From: Tubiluchus corallicola | Taxonomy: Eukaryota; Priapulida; Priapulimorpha; Priapulimorphida; Tubiluchidae | Assembly (NCBI GenBank): GCA_030141605.1 | Contig: JAQGDQ010000077.1 | Coordinates: 74,501-138,500, forward strand | Direction of reading: 5' to 3' | Length of the DNA stretch: 64,000 nucleotides | Shown here: one piece after another, positions 19,460 to 32,400 of the stretch | Position numbering within the stretch: the first letter of the stretch is position 1 | Layout of the letters: each line of letters starts with the position of its first letter | Translations under genes and position numbers: made by a program | The notes under the pieces: generated by a model | What the model was told of the DNA's origin: nothing | Database searches by the model: none | What the model saw: only the letters and a program-made list of their open reading frames with translations

Positions 19460-22400
19460 TGGTTAGGTAGTGGTACTATCTTACACCACAAATCATAAAC
19501 ATATAAATGCAAATAAAATTTACTATAGGGTAACACACAATCTAAGCTATTAAGATACCAAAGCTAGTGATTGACCCCTCCATCCACTTCGTGAACTTTG
19601 GATCAGAGTTTATGCGATAAAGATTAGCATTTAACTGGAAAAGCTATATCTGCCTGTCGATAAAGTGCTCCAACTACAGGTAAGTGCAACGAGAAAATGA
19701 GTGAGGGCCGTACTCTTGAAAATTTACTTCGACGGTAAGTGACGGTAACGGTATTTTTTTCTTCAAGGTCTCTTCATCTGTTGTAAACATTTAGATAAAA
19801 ATTTACTTACAACTTGTAACAGAAAGTACAGATAGGTTGCCATCTTTAATTTTGTACGCCTCAAAGACGCACCGTGCGTTGTTGATATTGAAGCGCTTAC
19901 CCAGTACCACCACGGGTTTGTTAGTCTTCTATCTCGAACAATGATAATGAATCATCGTGAGAAGTATGATGGTAGACTGTTTCGGCAGCTGGTTCGATAA
20001 CTGATGCTCTCCACACCTTTAATTAATTAAACTGTATGAACTAACCGTTACCCCTTCCTAATTGTTTGGTTAATTAATTTGTGCTAATCTTCTATGTATT
20101 TTTTGACACTTCTAGTATGTCGTCAAAGACTTTTTAGAAGTATATTATTCAAGACTGACCGGGACAAAAAATAAATTATTTGGTTTGTAAAGGCGAGCAA
20201 TTTTTACCAGAAATCGAATTCTGAATTATTTGAATTTATAATTAATTTTAGATTCTAATGGAATTCGAACTAAAAAGAATTAGTTGGAATCGAATTCGAA
20301 AGTTTGATGCTCACCCTAACATAGTCTGCCCATAATAATGCATATGTCTCACAAACTGGTCTATTGAACATAGATCAATGACATGTTTTTGGACAATCTA
20401 ATCCTTCCACTCTCCTCTTTAGGTTAACTTCAATGTGTTTGGTAGAATTAAGTCTTGTGATTTTCCGTACCATTCAGTTTGATCTATTCCAATTATGACA
20501 GATCTCCATTTGTTTCAGCAGCATGCAGTTTACTAAAATAAATTGTTTTGTACTATTACTGGTGGTTTTTGTCCACCAGTTCCTAAGAGTTAAAATTGGA
20601 TTAACAATGTTGCATGGCTAAAGCACAGAAACAGAAAATGCATTGACTGATGGTAGACCATAATAAGTACTTAACATCATAACAGTGAAATAAATTTCAT
20701 TAAAACGATTTATGCAGGCATCCACCAAAAACGAAACAATGTAAATAAAAACAGGTAAAAAATTAATTTCTTGTCATTATATTTAATTTCCTTGATTTAC
20801 AGGGAAGAAACCACTGGTATCTTAATTTAATGTAAACAAAAGTTATTTTAATGTTCGTCAAAATGATTCCATGTGAACACATCTGATAGTGCAACATAAT
20901 AATACTACATGTAATACAAAACCTTATGCTAAGCACACATAATGAACCATTCGAATGCACTTTCATCAATTCATCTCACAACATCGGGGAGTACATAAGT
21001 GATGATAATTCAAGCATTTTTGACATTAAGTTTGTAAAAAAGGGATTAGCTCACTTATTTTACCACAAAATAAACTGTTACTATACATGATCTTCAGTAT
21101 TATCTGTTAAACCCAACATTTTTCTCTAGAATAAAGCAGACTGATATTTAAACCGATAGGGCATCCATTCTACTAAAAATCACATAACTAAGTCTTTGGG
21201 GTAAAACTAAAAATACGCTGATGAACACTAAACAATGTATAATGATTGCATTTTCTGATAGATATTGATAATAAATATAAAATAATAGCATTAATAATGA
21301 TATTATTAATAATAATAATAACAATAATAATAATTATACTAAATAATCACAACTTATATTTGTGGTAAAGCAACCATATTCTGGTCAATAAAATCATACA
21401 GTTTTTTAATTGAAGAAGGAATTACCAATTGGTTAAAAAAATAAACCCAAAAAGAAATCATTTAACTATTAATACAGAACAAGTTCCACCAAAAAAAAGT
21501 GACAATACAAAATTTGAATCAATTGATAGCACTCTTACACACTTAAAGTGTTCCCAATTTATTTCAAAATTAAACTTGTGAGCAAACAGCAATGATTACA
21601 TTGGCAGTATTAAGTAACTAAAGTATGTATGGTAAGTGCTCTAAAAATGCAGGTTAGCTTTAGTAAAATTGCAAAACGAGTTCCATAATAGCCATTACAA
21701 TTTTCTTCTTTTTTTCACAAAAACAATTATATTAAGTGAAAACATGCAGTATGGTGACTGGGCCTGTCGAATTACATTTCAATTTTCAAAGTGAATATCT
21801 AACAACACGAACTCATTGTAAAGCATTTAATACAAAACTATAGTATTCAGAACTGAACTTTACCTTCAAACTATTCAGCTCACAACAAGCACGTTAATAT
21901 AAACATTGATATCCTTTTAGAAACAAATGCACATTGTTGTTTTAAAGAAATACATAAAGAATCATAAAGAACTGTTGGTCCTGGCATCCATTAAAAATGA
22001 TATATGTACTTATTTTTGAAGTGATCCTAATTTGTCATCCTGACAAAAAAATCATAAGGAATTGAATTTATCTAGTACTTTTGTGACTCCAATTTTAGTA
22101 ATTTCATATCGACAGCTGCATATTCGTAACAAATTTATTATAGTCTAGTATAATATGCTTACTATAAGCATATTTCGAGAATAAAAATTACAAACCATTT
22201 GACAGAATAAAGTGCATGATAAATAACATACAAAACTGTCCATGTTCTAGCAATTAATTAGTATAAAAAGTACCAACATGCAAAATAAATGACATTTGAT
22301 TTCTGTGCAATACTGACAAATATACCTAAGGCAGCATACAAATAGTTCACAGTAATATCTGAAAATTACTGGCACTTTGTGCTCATAATAAAAACACTGT

Positions 22401-22559
22401 AACAATGTAAAAATTTAACAACCATGATTAGTAATTAACATGAACTCTTTCTCCTATAGCTGAGCAACAACACAGTAAAAAATATGGACAGACTAGGAAA
22501 CACAGTAACAAATGTGGACAGAGCCAGTGCAGCAACTTTGCTTAGTTTGGCAGAAGGCA
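19460..22559. other. Gene-free stretch downstream of SLAIN
   Basis: AT-rich; holds one hAT-like MITE (20188-20318) and an ATA/ATT-rich patch near 21290-21345. Part is presumably SLAIN 3' UTR, but I cannot choose among several AATAAA-type signals. Confidence 0.5.
20188..20318 (+). mobile_element. hAT-like MITE, family TAGGGTGAGCAT, copy 3 (internally deleted)
   Basis: Termini TAAAGGCGAGCAA and, inverted, TAGGGTGAGCATCAAAC, enclosing repeated GAATTCGAA words. About 130 bp versus ~350 bp for the other copies. Confidence 0.65.
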
Positions 22560-22650
22560 CTAAAAGAAGCTGTCATCTAAACCATCACCTTGTGATGCAG
22601 CAGGCTTTAAAGGTAAACTTTTATTACGGCTTCCCCGTGGTAGACTCGTC
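22560..22650 (-). CDS. SLAIN: SLAIN terminal exon with stop
   Basis: Acceptor TTCACAG at 22651. Encodes TSLPRGSRNKSLPLKP and DGLDDSFF, then TAG. Resembles the SLPAP..DDS ending of vertebrate SLAIN proteins. Confidence 0.9.
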
Positions 22651-23401
22651 CTGTGAACATTAATATTACAAAGTTATCATGACGACGGAATTTCGCTGAT
22701 TTTGAAGTGAAATCTCTTAATCAAATAAAGCATTTAAGATAGCTAAGAATTTTTTTAGCTATCACCATGGTTGATCTCAATTTTTTTAACACATTGCACA
22801 CCAAAAGATGAATTTGATGTCTTCAATATGGCTGTAACATACAAATAAGTTTCATATACACTTACTTTCTTGGTCGTGAGTTAGGAGTAGGACAAGATCC
22901 AGGTAGACTAGTTTTCCGAGTGCTGGTCAATACGGGTGTCCCAATAGGAGTGGAGGATTTGCCAGTGGGTCTAACTGATCCATCTCTCTTGGCAGGGGGG
23001 TTAGCAAGAAGAGCTTTTTTTGCTGGAGTAGATTTAGACTGCGGCATTCTCTGTTGTGGAATTTGGTAATTTTGTTGAGGATAATTCGTCCTTTTGTAAA
23101 CTGGTTTTTCCACTGCTCAAAATAAATAAACAAGTAAAAAACAATTGTTATCAAGAGATATTATAGTAGCAGGAGAAGCACCACACTATTACTATAACAC
23201 ATTTTCATGCTACAGGAATAGACAACTTTTATACAATTATAATTATGTTAGTACAATATACTTACTATTGTGCAACAGATGCAGTTTTGAATCGGTGCTC
23301 TTAGACCGAGGTATATTCACACGATTATTCATAGTGTGAGGCTTTGATGAATTCGGCATCGAGTGCTTCTGATAATCTAAAGAAAAGAAAAAACAGTAAT
23401 C

Positions 23402-23447
<46 letters not shown>

Positions 23448-26400
23448 TAAATAACGCACAAAATGGTAAGAATAAAGAATAAGCATAAAACAAATGAATT
23501 GAATGTTTTACTTTTACTTTCATTGTTTAGTACTTTTTCATTACTTGCCTAGAGCAAGCAATCTCTTTACACCAGAGTAATGCAAAATTTTTCAATACAA
23601 ATATTTTTTCTAGATTTATAATGATTTCAACCATTCATTTGTCTTGCTAGTTTGATGACCTGCCACTATGATTCATATCAGAATTTGAGCCCAGACACAT
23701 GAAACTGAAACAAATGGGAGTGAAAATAGAAAACATGTGGTAATACCAGTCTTGGGACAATTACTTTTAAAGTGCCGTATCACCACAAATACAATTACTC
23801 TCCTGCAAAGTAGTGGTTTTCACCTATACAATTACTTTTTAAAAAGTAGCTGTTGCAACTACAAATACTTTATAAACATAGTGCTACTACAATAGCCACT
23901 ACTTTCATTTTGTGACAACTTCTGAGCAGTGTTGACACAATACACTGTAAAATGTAGGTGGAATGTTAAAAAAGCCTGTTAATAATTATAATTAGATTGT
24001 AGCCACAGCTACCCAAGTACAAACACAAATTGAACCAAACTGTATCAAAGTTCTAACAAACTAAACTATTGTTCAAAATTCAAACACGTTTATTTGCTTA
24101 AAATTTATTTTTTTAAAGTTGCTGTCAGCTAAACAAAATATGTTTTCCAAGAGAAGACTCACAAACAGGAATGCCCAGAAAAACCCATGAAGAATTAAAG
24201 TTTTGCTTCACTGTGCCCAAGATCATTACAAATTCATATACAATTACACAGCTGGCTAAACCTGTAGAAGTCTGTGACGTTTATGAAAAAACAACTCGCA
24301 AGAAAGACCGAAATATTTAAATGTAGTGCTGTTACAACTTCACTATAAAAGTAGTGAAATTACAATTACAGCACTTTGTTCTTCAAACTAGTGTCACTAC
24401 TCCAGCACTAATAATTTTAGTACTGATGGTAATGGTTTAAAATGTCCTAAAACCAGTTATGATGGGAGAATAAACTCTGTTAGTTACCCAAAAATAGGAT
24501 AATTTCCAAATGTGACTGAGTTGTTAAAATAAATACCCCAAAATTAAAAGGAAAACATGTATCTTTACTGAATGAAAATATCATCAAATGCTTCCCAGAC
24601 ATATTGTAAAAAAATTACATAATTCTGTTGAATGCAAAGTCATACTTAGCTAGCAGTTCACTTAAGCAAGACAAAAAAAATGTAAAAACACAAACTTTTA
24701 GATGACTGCATAATCTTCACAGCATTTTTGTTGGGAGGCTGACTTTGGGGTGCCGGCGAGCCTTGGCGAGAATTGTACGGAGAGCCTCCAGAACCAGCTG
24801 AAAAAAATCTCAGGAAATTTTAGAGAAAAGCATGCAAAACAAGACTCACTGCTATATTCAAAGAGGTTGTTATGGCCTACTAGTTATTAATACAATGCTA
24901 ATCATTAATTATTAATGCTAATCACCAAATGTCACTATACCATCCTAGCTCAACAAGTTATCTTTAGCAATGATTTTAATGATTCCAAAAAAACAATTGT
25001 TGAAACCAGTGATTATGATACCCTGAGCTAATTTTTAATTCAGACTTTATTTTAGAACCGTGTTTCCATTTTTCCATGTTTCCAGTTTTAACATAATATA
25101 AATTACTGTTATACAACAAACAATAAAATTTGGAAATGTATAAAATTTACGAGATTGATTCTGCAAAAATGATAAATAGAACACTTATGCTAGATAGTAG
25201 TTAATAATCATGATAATGCAATGCTATTTTGGTGTTAAATAGCACTAAAATAGCAATACATTATGATCATTAGGAAGTAGTTTCTACTCCCTGGTTTCAA
25301 GGAATTGTTCAAATAAAAAATATATGGGAGAAGATCTGTTGTTACATTACCTGGAAAGCACTATTCAAGCTACTGCTTTTATGTTTTTTGTTACATTTAT
25401 TATGGAACAAATATTGCTCAACTTTATTTGTGCCTTAATCACCGAACTATGCGGGCCTCAGAACTGATGTCTCAGAAGTCAGTATTCACTTTATATTTTT
25501 CACTTTTCGGTTTAACAACCAAAGCACAATATTTGAAAACAGGTACGAATGGACTAAAACCTTTGGCAATTCTCTTAGCTCAATTACGTGAAAATCTGAA
25601 AAGAACAACTGTACTGCCAGGCTCTGATATTTTCACTACTTTTTTATTTTGCCTGACATAGCCCTAAAAAATTGCAAGTTGTGAAATCTGTCAACAACAT
25701 GAACTTCCAGTGGAAACAGCTTCAGGGGCTAAACTATTGGCAAGTTTGGTATCTTGCTCCACCTTTTTAAAAAACTACATTATAAATGATGATTCGTATC
25801 ACAATTTATATCACAGTGCGATGCATTTGCTGTTCTGAATTTGCCATGCTGAAATTTTACACTTCATTTACAGTGTTAGTGCAAAAGCTACAGTAATGGG
25901 GTTTCAGCCAAAATTTAAATAAAAAGAAATGCCAAAGACCATTTTTGAATCATGTCGCAGAGCTTGCGGAGATTGGAAATTTGAAAAGAAAATTAGAAAT
26001 TAAAGTGTATATTGACTTTTGAGAACCCTACATTTCACCGTAACCCATGTGTAAAGTAATAGTCTAATTGTATCTTAAAACCAAAACAGAACCACATGGA
26101 AAAATAGCAAAAACAAAGTTTTCATGCAGTATATGATTACTGTACCTGAACCTCTCCTTGTTTCCGTTATACTTTTCCTTAAGCCTGAAAATATCCAGTA
26201 AATGCATTCAGTCATAAGAAAATAAAATATTGAAAACTACGACAAAAACCTAAACAGCACAACTGTATTGACGTGCCTATACAATAACATCAAATAACTT
26301 CAAAATCTATATTTATTTTAATATAAAACATGCTTGAATATTTCTTGCATGTGGCAAGCAATTAATAAAAGTAAAGCCCTATAAGTAAAAATGGGTTATA

Positions 26401-29400
26401 AGACAGTAATGTGCAATTGCACGAACTGTTAACTTTGAGAATAATTTATTGACATGCTGTTATTTATGCTGCCCCTGAAATTTTTTAATACATACAAAGC
26501 AAAATTTTCCCTACTTCCATTTATCAGGGAAAATATTCACTGAAGTCAAAACAGTGTAAAAGCAAAATTTAAATTTCATTTTAGCAAGATTTTTCAACTT
26601 TTAAATTTGTGCTAAATAGACATGGCATTGGAAATAGCATCAAAATGATTACATTTTTTGTAATATTATGTTATCAGTCTGAGGTGTTATCTTCTACTAT
26701 CCCTTAACTAGAGGGTCAACATAAAATCCTAAATGAAATTTTTGAGAATTGCTCTTAACAATGATATCTCCATTTACGAGTAAGACTATAATTGCAACAT
26801 GCAGAATTTTCTGTGTACATCAGGCAGAGAGTTACCAAACAAAATCTTACTTTCTTCCTGCAGCTTTGCAAGTGCTTGAATGCTAGACATTCGGTTATGA
26901 ACATCGGTAATGGTTCGAACCGGTTCATCATCAGGACAGGGAAGGGTTCCTCGGTTCTTCTTATGTGGACGAGTGAACGTTCGAGTGTCAATGTGTTTGC
27001 CCGGTGCATCTAAAAAGCATAAATTACTAATCAAGGTCTCAGTTTTTTAACTAGAAGAGTTAGTAATGAAAAAGTAGTTTAAATCCAATCGTATTTTTGA
27101 AAGTTTTCTGTATCACACCGGTATAAACTACGGGTTTTACATCTGTCTTACACTTGTCTTATAATCTCACCAGCTTTGATATTGAGCAGTTATGTGTGAA
27201 CTTGTCTAATAGTACAGATTATGCCACCTTTGTCCATCAATTTTACAAATACTTTTACAAAAAAAAATCTTATACACCTAATATGTGCAAATTCTTACAT
27301 AATATACATATCATAGTAATGCAATTTTCATTCTGCGCATATCTGATTTATTGAACATCGGTTGCTTAATAATCTGATTGTATAAAGTGCGTTATTCAGG
27401 TGTGTTGTCACTGCAAACTCAGCATGCAGAACCTAAGAATTATGACAGTCAACAGATCTTAACTGTGAGAAGCCAGTAATTAATAATATGTGGTATAGAT
27501 ACAGGTTGGCTTAGGAACTCTGGTTTCTCAAAGTTAAAATTCGATATTCTTTTTACAAACTATTTTATTAATTAGTTGTGACAGCCCAATAGCTGAATTC
27601 AAATAAATGTTTTATAATCCAATACTGAAGTCAAATAAATATTTCATATTCTCCCTGTTTCTATTTCGACATTACTCAAAGCCAAAAATGATCTTTAATA
27701 TTGGGAAACATAGGCACTGGACAAATAAGCTCGGAAACTTGGTAAATTAGTTGCTGATAGCTGCTTGTCCCTTTATGTTGTGAATTTGTGGGGTTACATT
27801 GAATAGTAATACTGTGCTTTAAGTGATTTAATTTAGAAGCAGCCTGCAATCAAATTTGACAATTTAATTTTCAGGACCATATCAGTACAATGCAAATGCC
27901 ATCAACATAAAAAATATCACAATGCTAACATTCATTCTTCGTACTTAGATCTAATCCTAACGGGCGCTTAATTACAGGCATGCTACTGCTGGCAGTCATT
28001 CCCTTTCCCTCGTTGGAAGAGTAAACTCCAGCAGAAAAATTGTCCCTGCCACATCTTCTTTCTTCACTTGACTCGTCGGACGTAAACTTTGACATGCGCT
28101 CATCATCAGTAGAAGACGACTGCTCAAACTCAACACGTTTTGGCGACTTCCTCCAGTTTGCTGTAATATAAACAACATAGTGACAACCAATCAAATTATG
28201 TAGCATGCGTTCAAGGCTTTGGAAAATAGAGGCAAATAAACATGAACAGCAGTAAACTGGCTATTTTTAATTAAAATGTTCACATTTCTATCACTTTTAT
28301 GACAATGTCCCTTATTAATTGTGAAATAAAATAACTAACCATGTGCTATTACAAATAACTTATTTAGAGTAACTTAAGGTGTTAAAACATTAGCACCTTC
28401 TAGTGCCCAATTTTTACATTCTAATAAAAACCATAAATACAGTTAAATGAATCATGGTGCCCAATTTTTTGTTTTGTTTAAGTTTTGTTATTTTTAAAAC
28501 AAAAATAATAAAATAGTGTACCCAGCTTCTTTTGACAATCACTCGGAATACTGAGTGAGAATGTCAGCGATAGCTACCATTAAAAATCAAAAGAAAAGAA
28601 AACCCCAAAAAAAATCTTAGAAATTTTTATGCAGTTATAATTTATGTTGGCAGTTGCTACTTGAAAGAAAGTGAATTTGCCACTTTCTTTCAAAATCCAA
28701 ATGCAATAGTAGGAAGTAAACATGATAAAAAAATAATTAACACCATTAGTTTAACATCCCTTCCTCAATGATGCCACGATCGTTATTATCATTTTCAACA
28801 CCGCCAACAAGCTTCATGGCCATTGCTATTATTTTTACTATTACAATCAATATTCTCATCACTGACAGCAGCTTTATTAACTATTATCATTACACATATT
28901 ATTACCAGAAGGTTTTTGATGTGATGCAAGGCAGTCTATTGATTTGGACGGAGGCAGTTTTGATGTCAGCACTTTGTCACCTTCATAGCCATTGCTCACT
29001 GCAAAAGTTTCCTAGACCTAATAGCAAACCTTTGTAAGAGGTTTTCACAAAAATGCATTATCTTGCATTTTCCTTTAATACCATAATTTAGAACTGTTTT
29101 CAGTATGCAGTAAACTTTAGCTGACAAGTGAAAATGTAATTACATTATTAATTAATGGGCAGCCAATCAGAGCAGGATTTGACAAGCACGTAAAGCTGAG
29201 CCTGCTGGGTATTACACAATTAGCTGAGTGACCTAGAGGGGCAGATGCTAATTAATTGCTTTACTTAATGAAATTGCATTATCTGATTTCACAATAACAG
29301 TAAATAGCTAGTTGAAAAATTCAGGAATAAGTCAGCAAGCAACTATATGTATAAAACATAGCTTAAAAAATAAGTAACTGATCTGAAAACTTTAACTGAA

Positions 29401-32400
29401 AGATACAGAAAATCACACTCAAGTTTACATCTTGCATCCATCATCATCATCATCATCAACATCATTTTATTAATACAAGTATTAATTGCCATGTTTGAAT
29501 GAAACAGAATATATTTTGTTTTATCTGTCTAAAGCAAGAGTGGAGTTTTAACTGCAGTTCCAACTGAAATTCACAAAATAAAAAAATCACAAAAAGATGG
29601 CTAAGTGCATAAAAAGCATTATACCATCAGACAGGCCCAGCACTGCATAACATCACAGTGACTTGTACGTGAATACACAGGTATTCTAAGCGATTCACAT
29701 ACATACAAGAAAACCCCCGAGACTGCATGTGCACTACAAGAATTTGTAAATATTTTTTTCTTATCAGGCATTATTAAATAACTACTTAAATGACTCGCTA
29801 CAACAGAGAGCATTTCTTCTTTTAAGAATAATTTCAATTTTTGTACGCATTTTCTTCCCATCAGTCATTGTTAATTATCAGAAAAGACTTACTGATTTAC
29901 AACTGACTTACTGATTTACAACACCACGGCACTTACTACAAAGCATAATTTGAGTGATAACCTGCAGATGACTATTGATGTGTGCTAAATCTGGAGTTTT
30001 TTATTAATACTTTTTATATCACCCAAATGCAAAAATAATGCATTTTGAAGTTGATGAATGCAATTTCATAATTTATATTAAACACCATGTTATTATTTTT
30101 CCCATGTCTTTTAATGCCGTTAAATGTTATCAAAATGAAACCTGGCAACTTACTGCAGTATAAAGTCAAAGTCTCAAAGTCATACTCAAAGTCTTAAACT
30201 TACAGTGTTCTTGGCTTGAGTGCCTTTTTGATGATGAGTATGAATGGCTCTGATAATCGACATCAGGACTTGAGAATGGACTGCGCCTTACTACAATTAA
30301 AAAAGATGAAAAAACATTCTGGGACTGATTACACATTGATAAAGACATAAAATAAAGCAATATTTAACATAAAACTCATTAACACTTGCATTTTGCAAGA
30401 TAAGTTACACAGAATTTTTTTTTTGCTTTCCAGCATTTTAATGCAAGAAATGTATGCTTCATCAGCGTTGTCATAGTAAATACAATTTTAGCATCTTGGT
30501 TACTGCACAATCAATTTTAATGAAGAACAGACTGTTCTTCAGCTATACATATTATTTAATACCTATGATAACATAGTAAAATGACACTAGCAAAATACAT
30601 TTTGCTACATCAGTCTTTGTGGCCTTCTGTTTTCTGTGTTCTCAAATCACATATTGGATAACAATTCAACTGACATAGTTTTATGATTGTCTCCTCATGA
30701 ATTTTGATTTGATCTATCATAAAGTCAAGTCGATGAGAGCCTTTGGTTGAATTCAATGGAACCCACATTTTTCATTTTTGCAGGTCTATATGAGTACGAG
30801 CCTATATACATATTCTGTCAATATGCAGAATAATTTTAAAGCAGAGGTTTTAAGGCATGTATACTAGCATACTCAAGGAGTTCAAAAATGAGTATTATCT
30901 GCATAACAGTGAAAAATAGTGTTTATGTCAGTGTTCTTCATGGAAAGTAGTCAATATGTTAAGAGTCTAAGTGTGCTTACCAACTTCGTCAAGTTTATAA
31001 ACAAGCAGGCGACGAGACTGAAGAAGTTCTGGACTAGGATTTTCATCGTAATCTCTTCTTAGCCACTTGTAAGTGTTGACTGACTTTTGTTGTGGTGTGA
31101 GCGGCTTAGGTGACTCAAACAACCTACAAGGGAATTTAACAGAAAGTTGAGATTCTTTACGATGTTTCATCTTTGCATATTTTCCAAGGTTTTATAAACT
31201 CTATGATAATTGATAACTGGTAGTACAACTTCACATATTTAACTTCCTATTGCCTTCTAAAAGTAATGTACATATACATGACTTCATTAATGTATAGAAA
31301 CATTAATGACATGACATCTAGAAGGCAGTAAGAAGTTGAATATGTGAAACTGCAGAGTCAGTTATCACTATACATAGAGTTTGTATAACCTTGCAAAACA
31401 TGCTAAGATAAAGTATTGTAAAAAAATGCAACTTCCTGTACATGTAGATATACCGTAATATAGATCTATACATATAATGACAAAATGCATACAACATTTT
31501 TCCGTCAAATCCAACCTTAATTTGCTAAAAAAGATTTCAGGGCACTAAATAGCAAGAACTGTAAGAAATGAAACTAACAGGTGATGCAGACGTTTGCAGT
31601 CTTAAAGGACAAGAAAAGTGAAATTCAATGTAAATTTCAAAAAACTTACATTACGAAATTATGTTACTTTGCTATAGTCGTATCATTAGTCATTAAATAT
31701 TTTTAGATTTCAACTGACATTCATTAATATTTCAACAGTTGTATCAAACAGGCAGTTGGCACTTCTGCTTAAAATGGCCACGCATCTTTTTCCGCTATGG
31801 TTATGTAAATTAAACCACATCATCTATGTGCATTATGACATTCTCTGCCAAGGTTTTTAATTACAAACACTGGTAAGTAGGACAGCTTTTTGGAAATGTT
31901 AGACATGTGTCCAATATGTAAAGAAAACTTGTTTAATATTTTATAGTATAAAGCATCAGAAAATTGTTACTTATAAAACTATCATTAACTACATCACTTA
32001 ACTGCAGACTGGTACTAGCTTAGAACCAACAGTGCCAGAGCTAGGAAGTGTGGGGCTCAATTACAGAATTGTTAGTGGGGCCCTCTACCCTACAAAACTT
32101 AAATTTTGACATTTTACGCTTCACGTAGTATGTCAGTCTTAGGCAAAAAACATTGAGGACTTGAGGTTTCACCATTAGCCACAATGATATACTAAAAATT
32201 GAAAGCACATATAATATGTTATTACAAGTAAAGATAATTACTAACATAATGTTTGTACATAAGCCTTCCAAAACACTTTTCTGGGTTTTTTTATCTGAGA
32301 AATCTTTCAAAATCATTTCAAAGTCAATGGTTTTTGTAAATATCATTTTCATGGAAAGCATTGCCAAATTATTTAGTCTCTAATGTGAAACTGTTAACTG

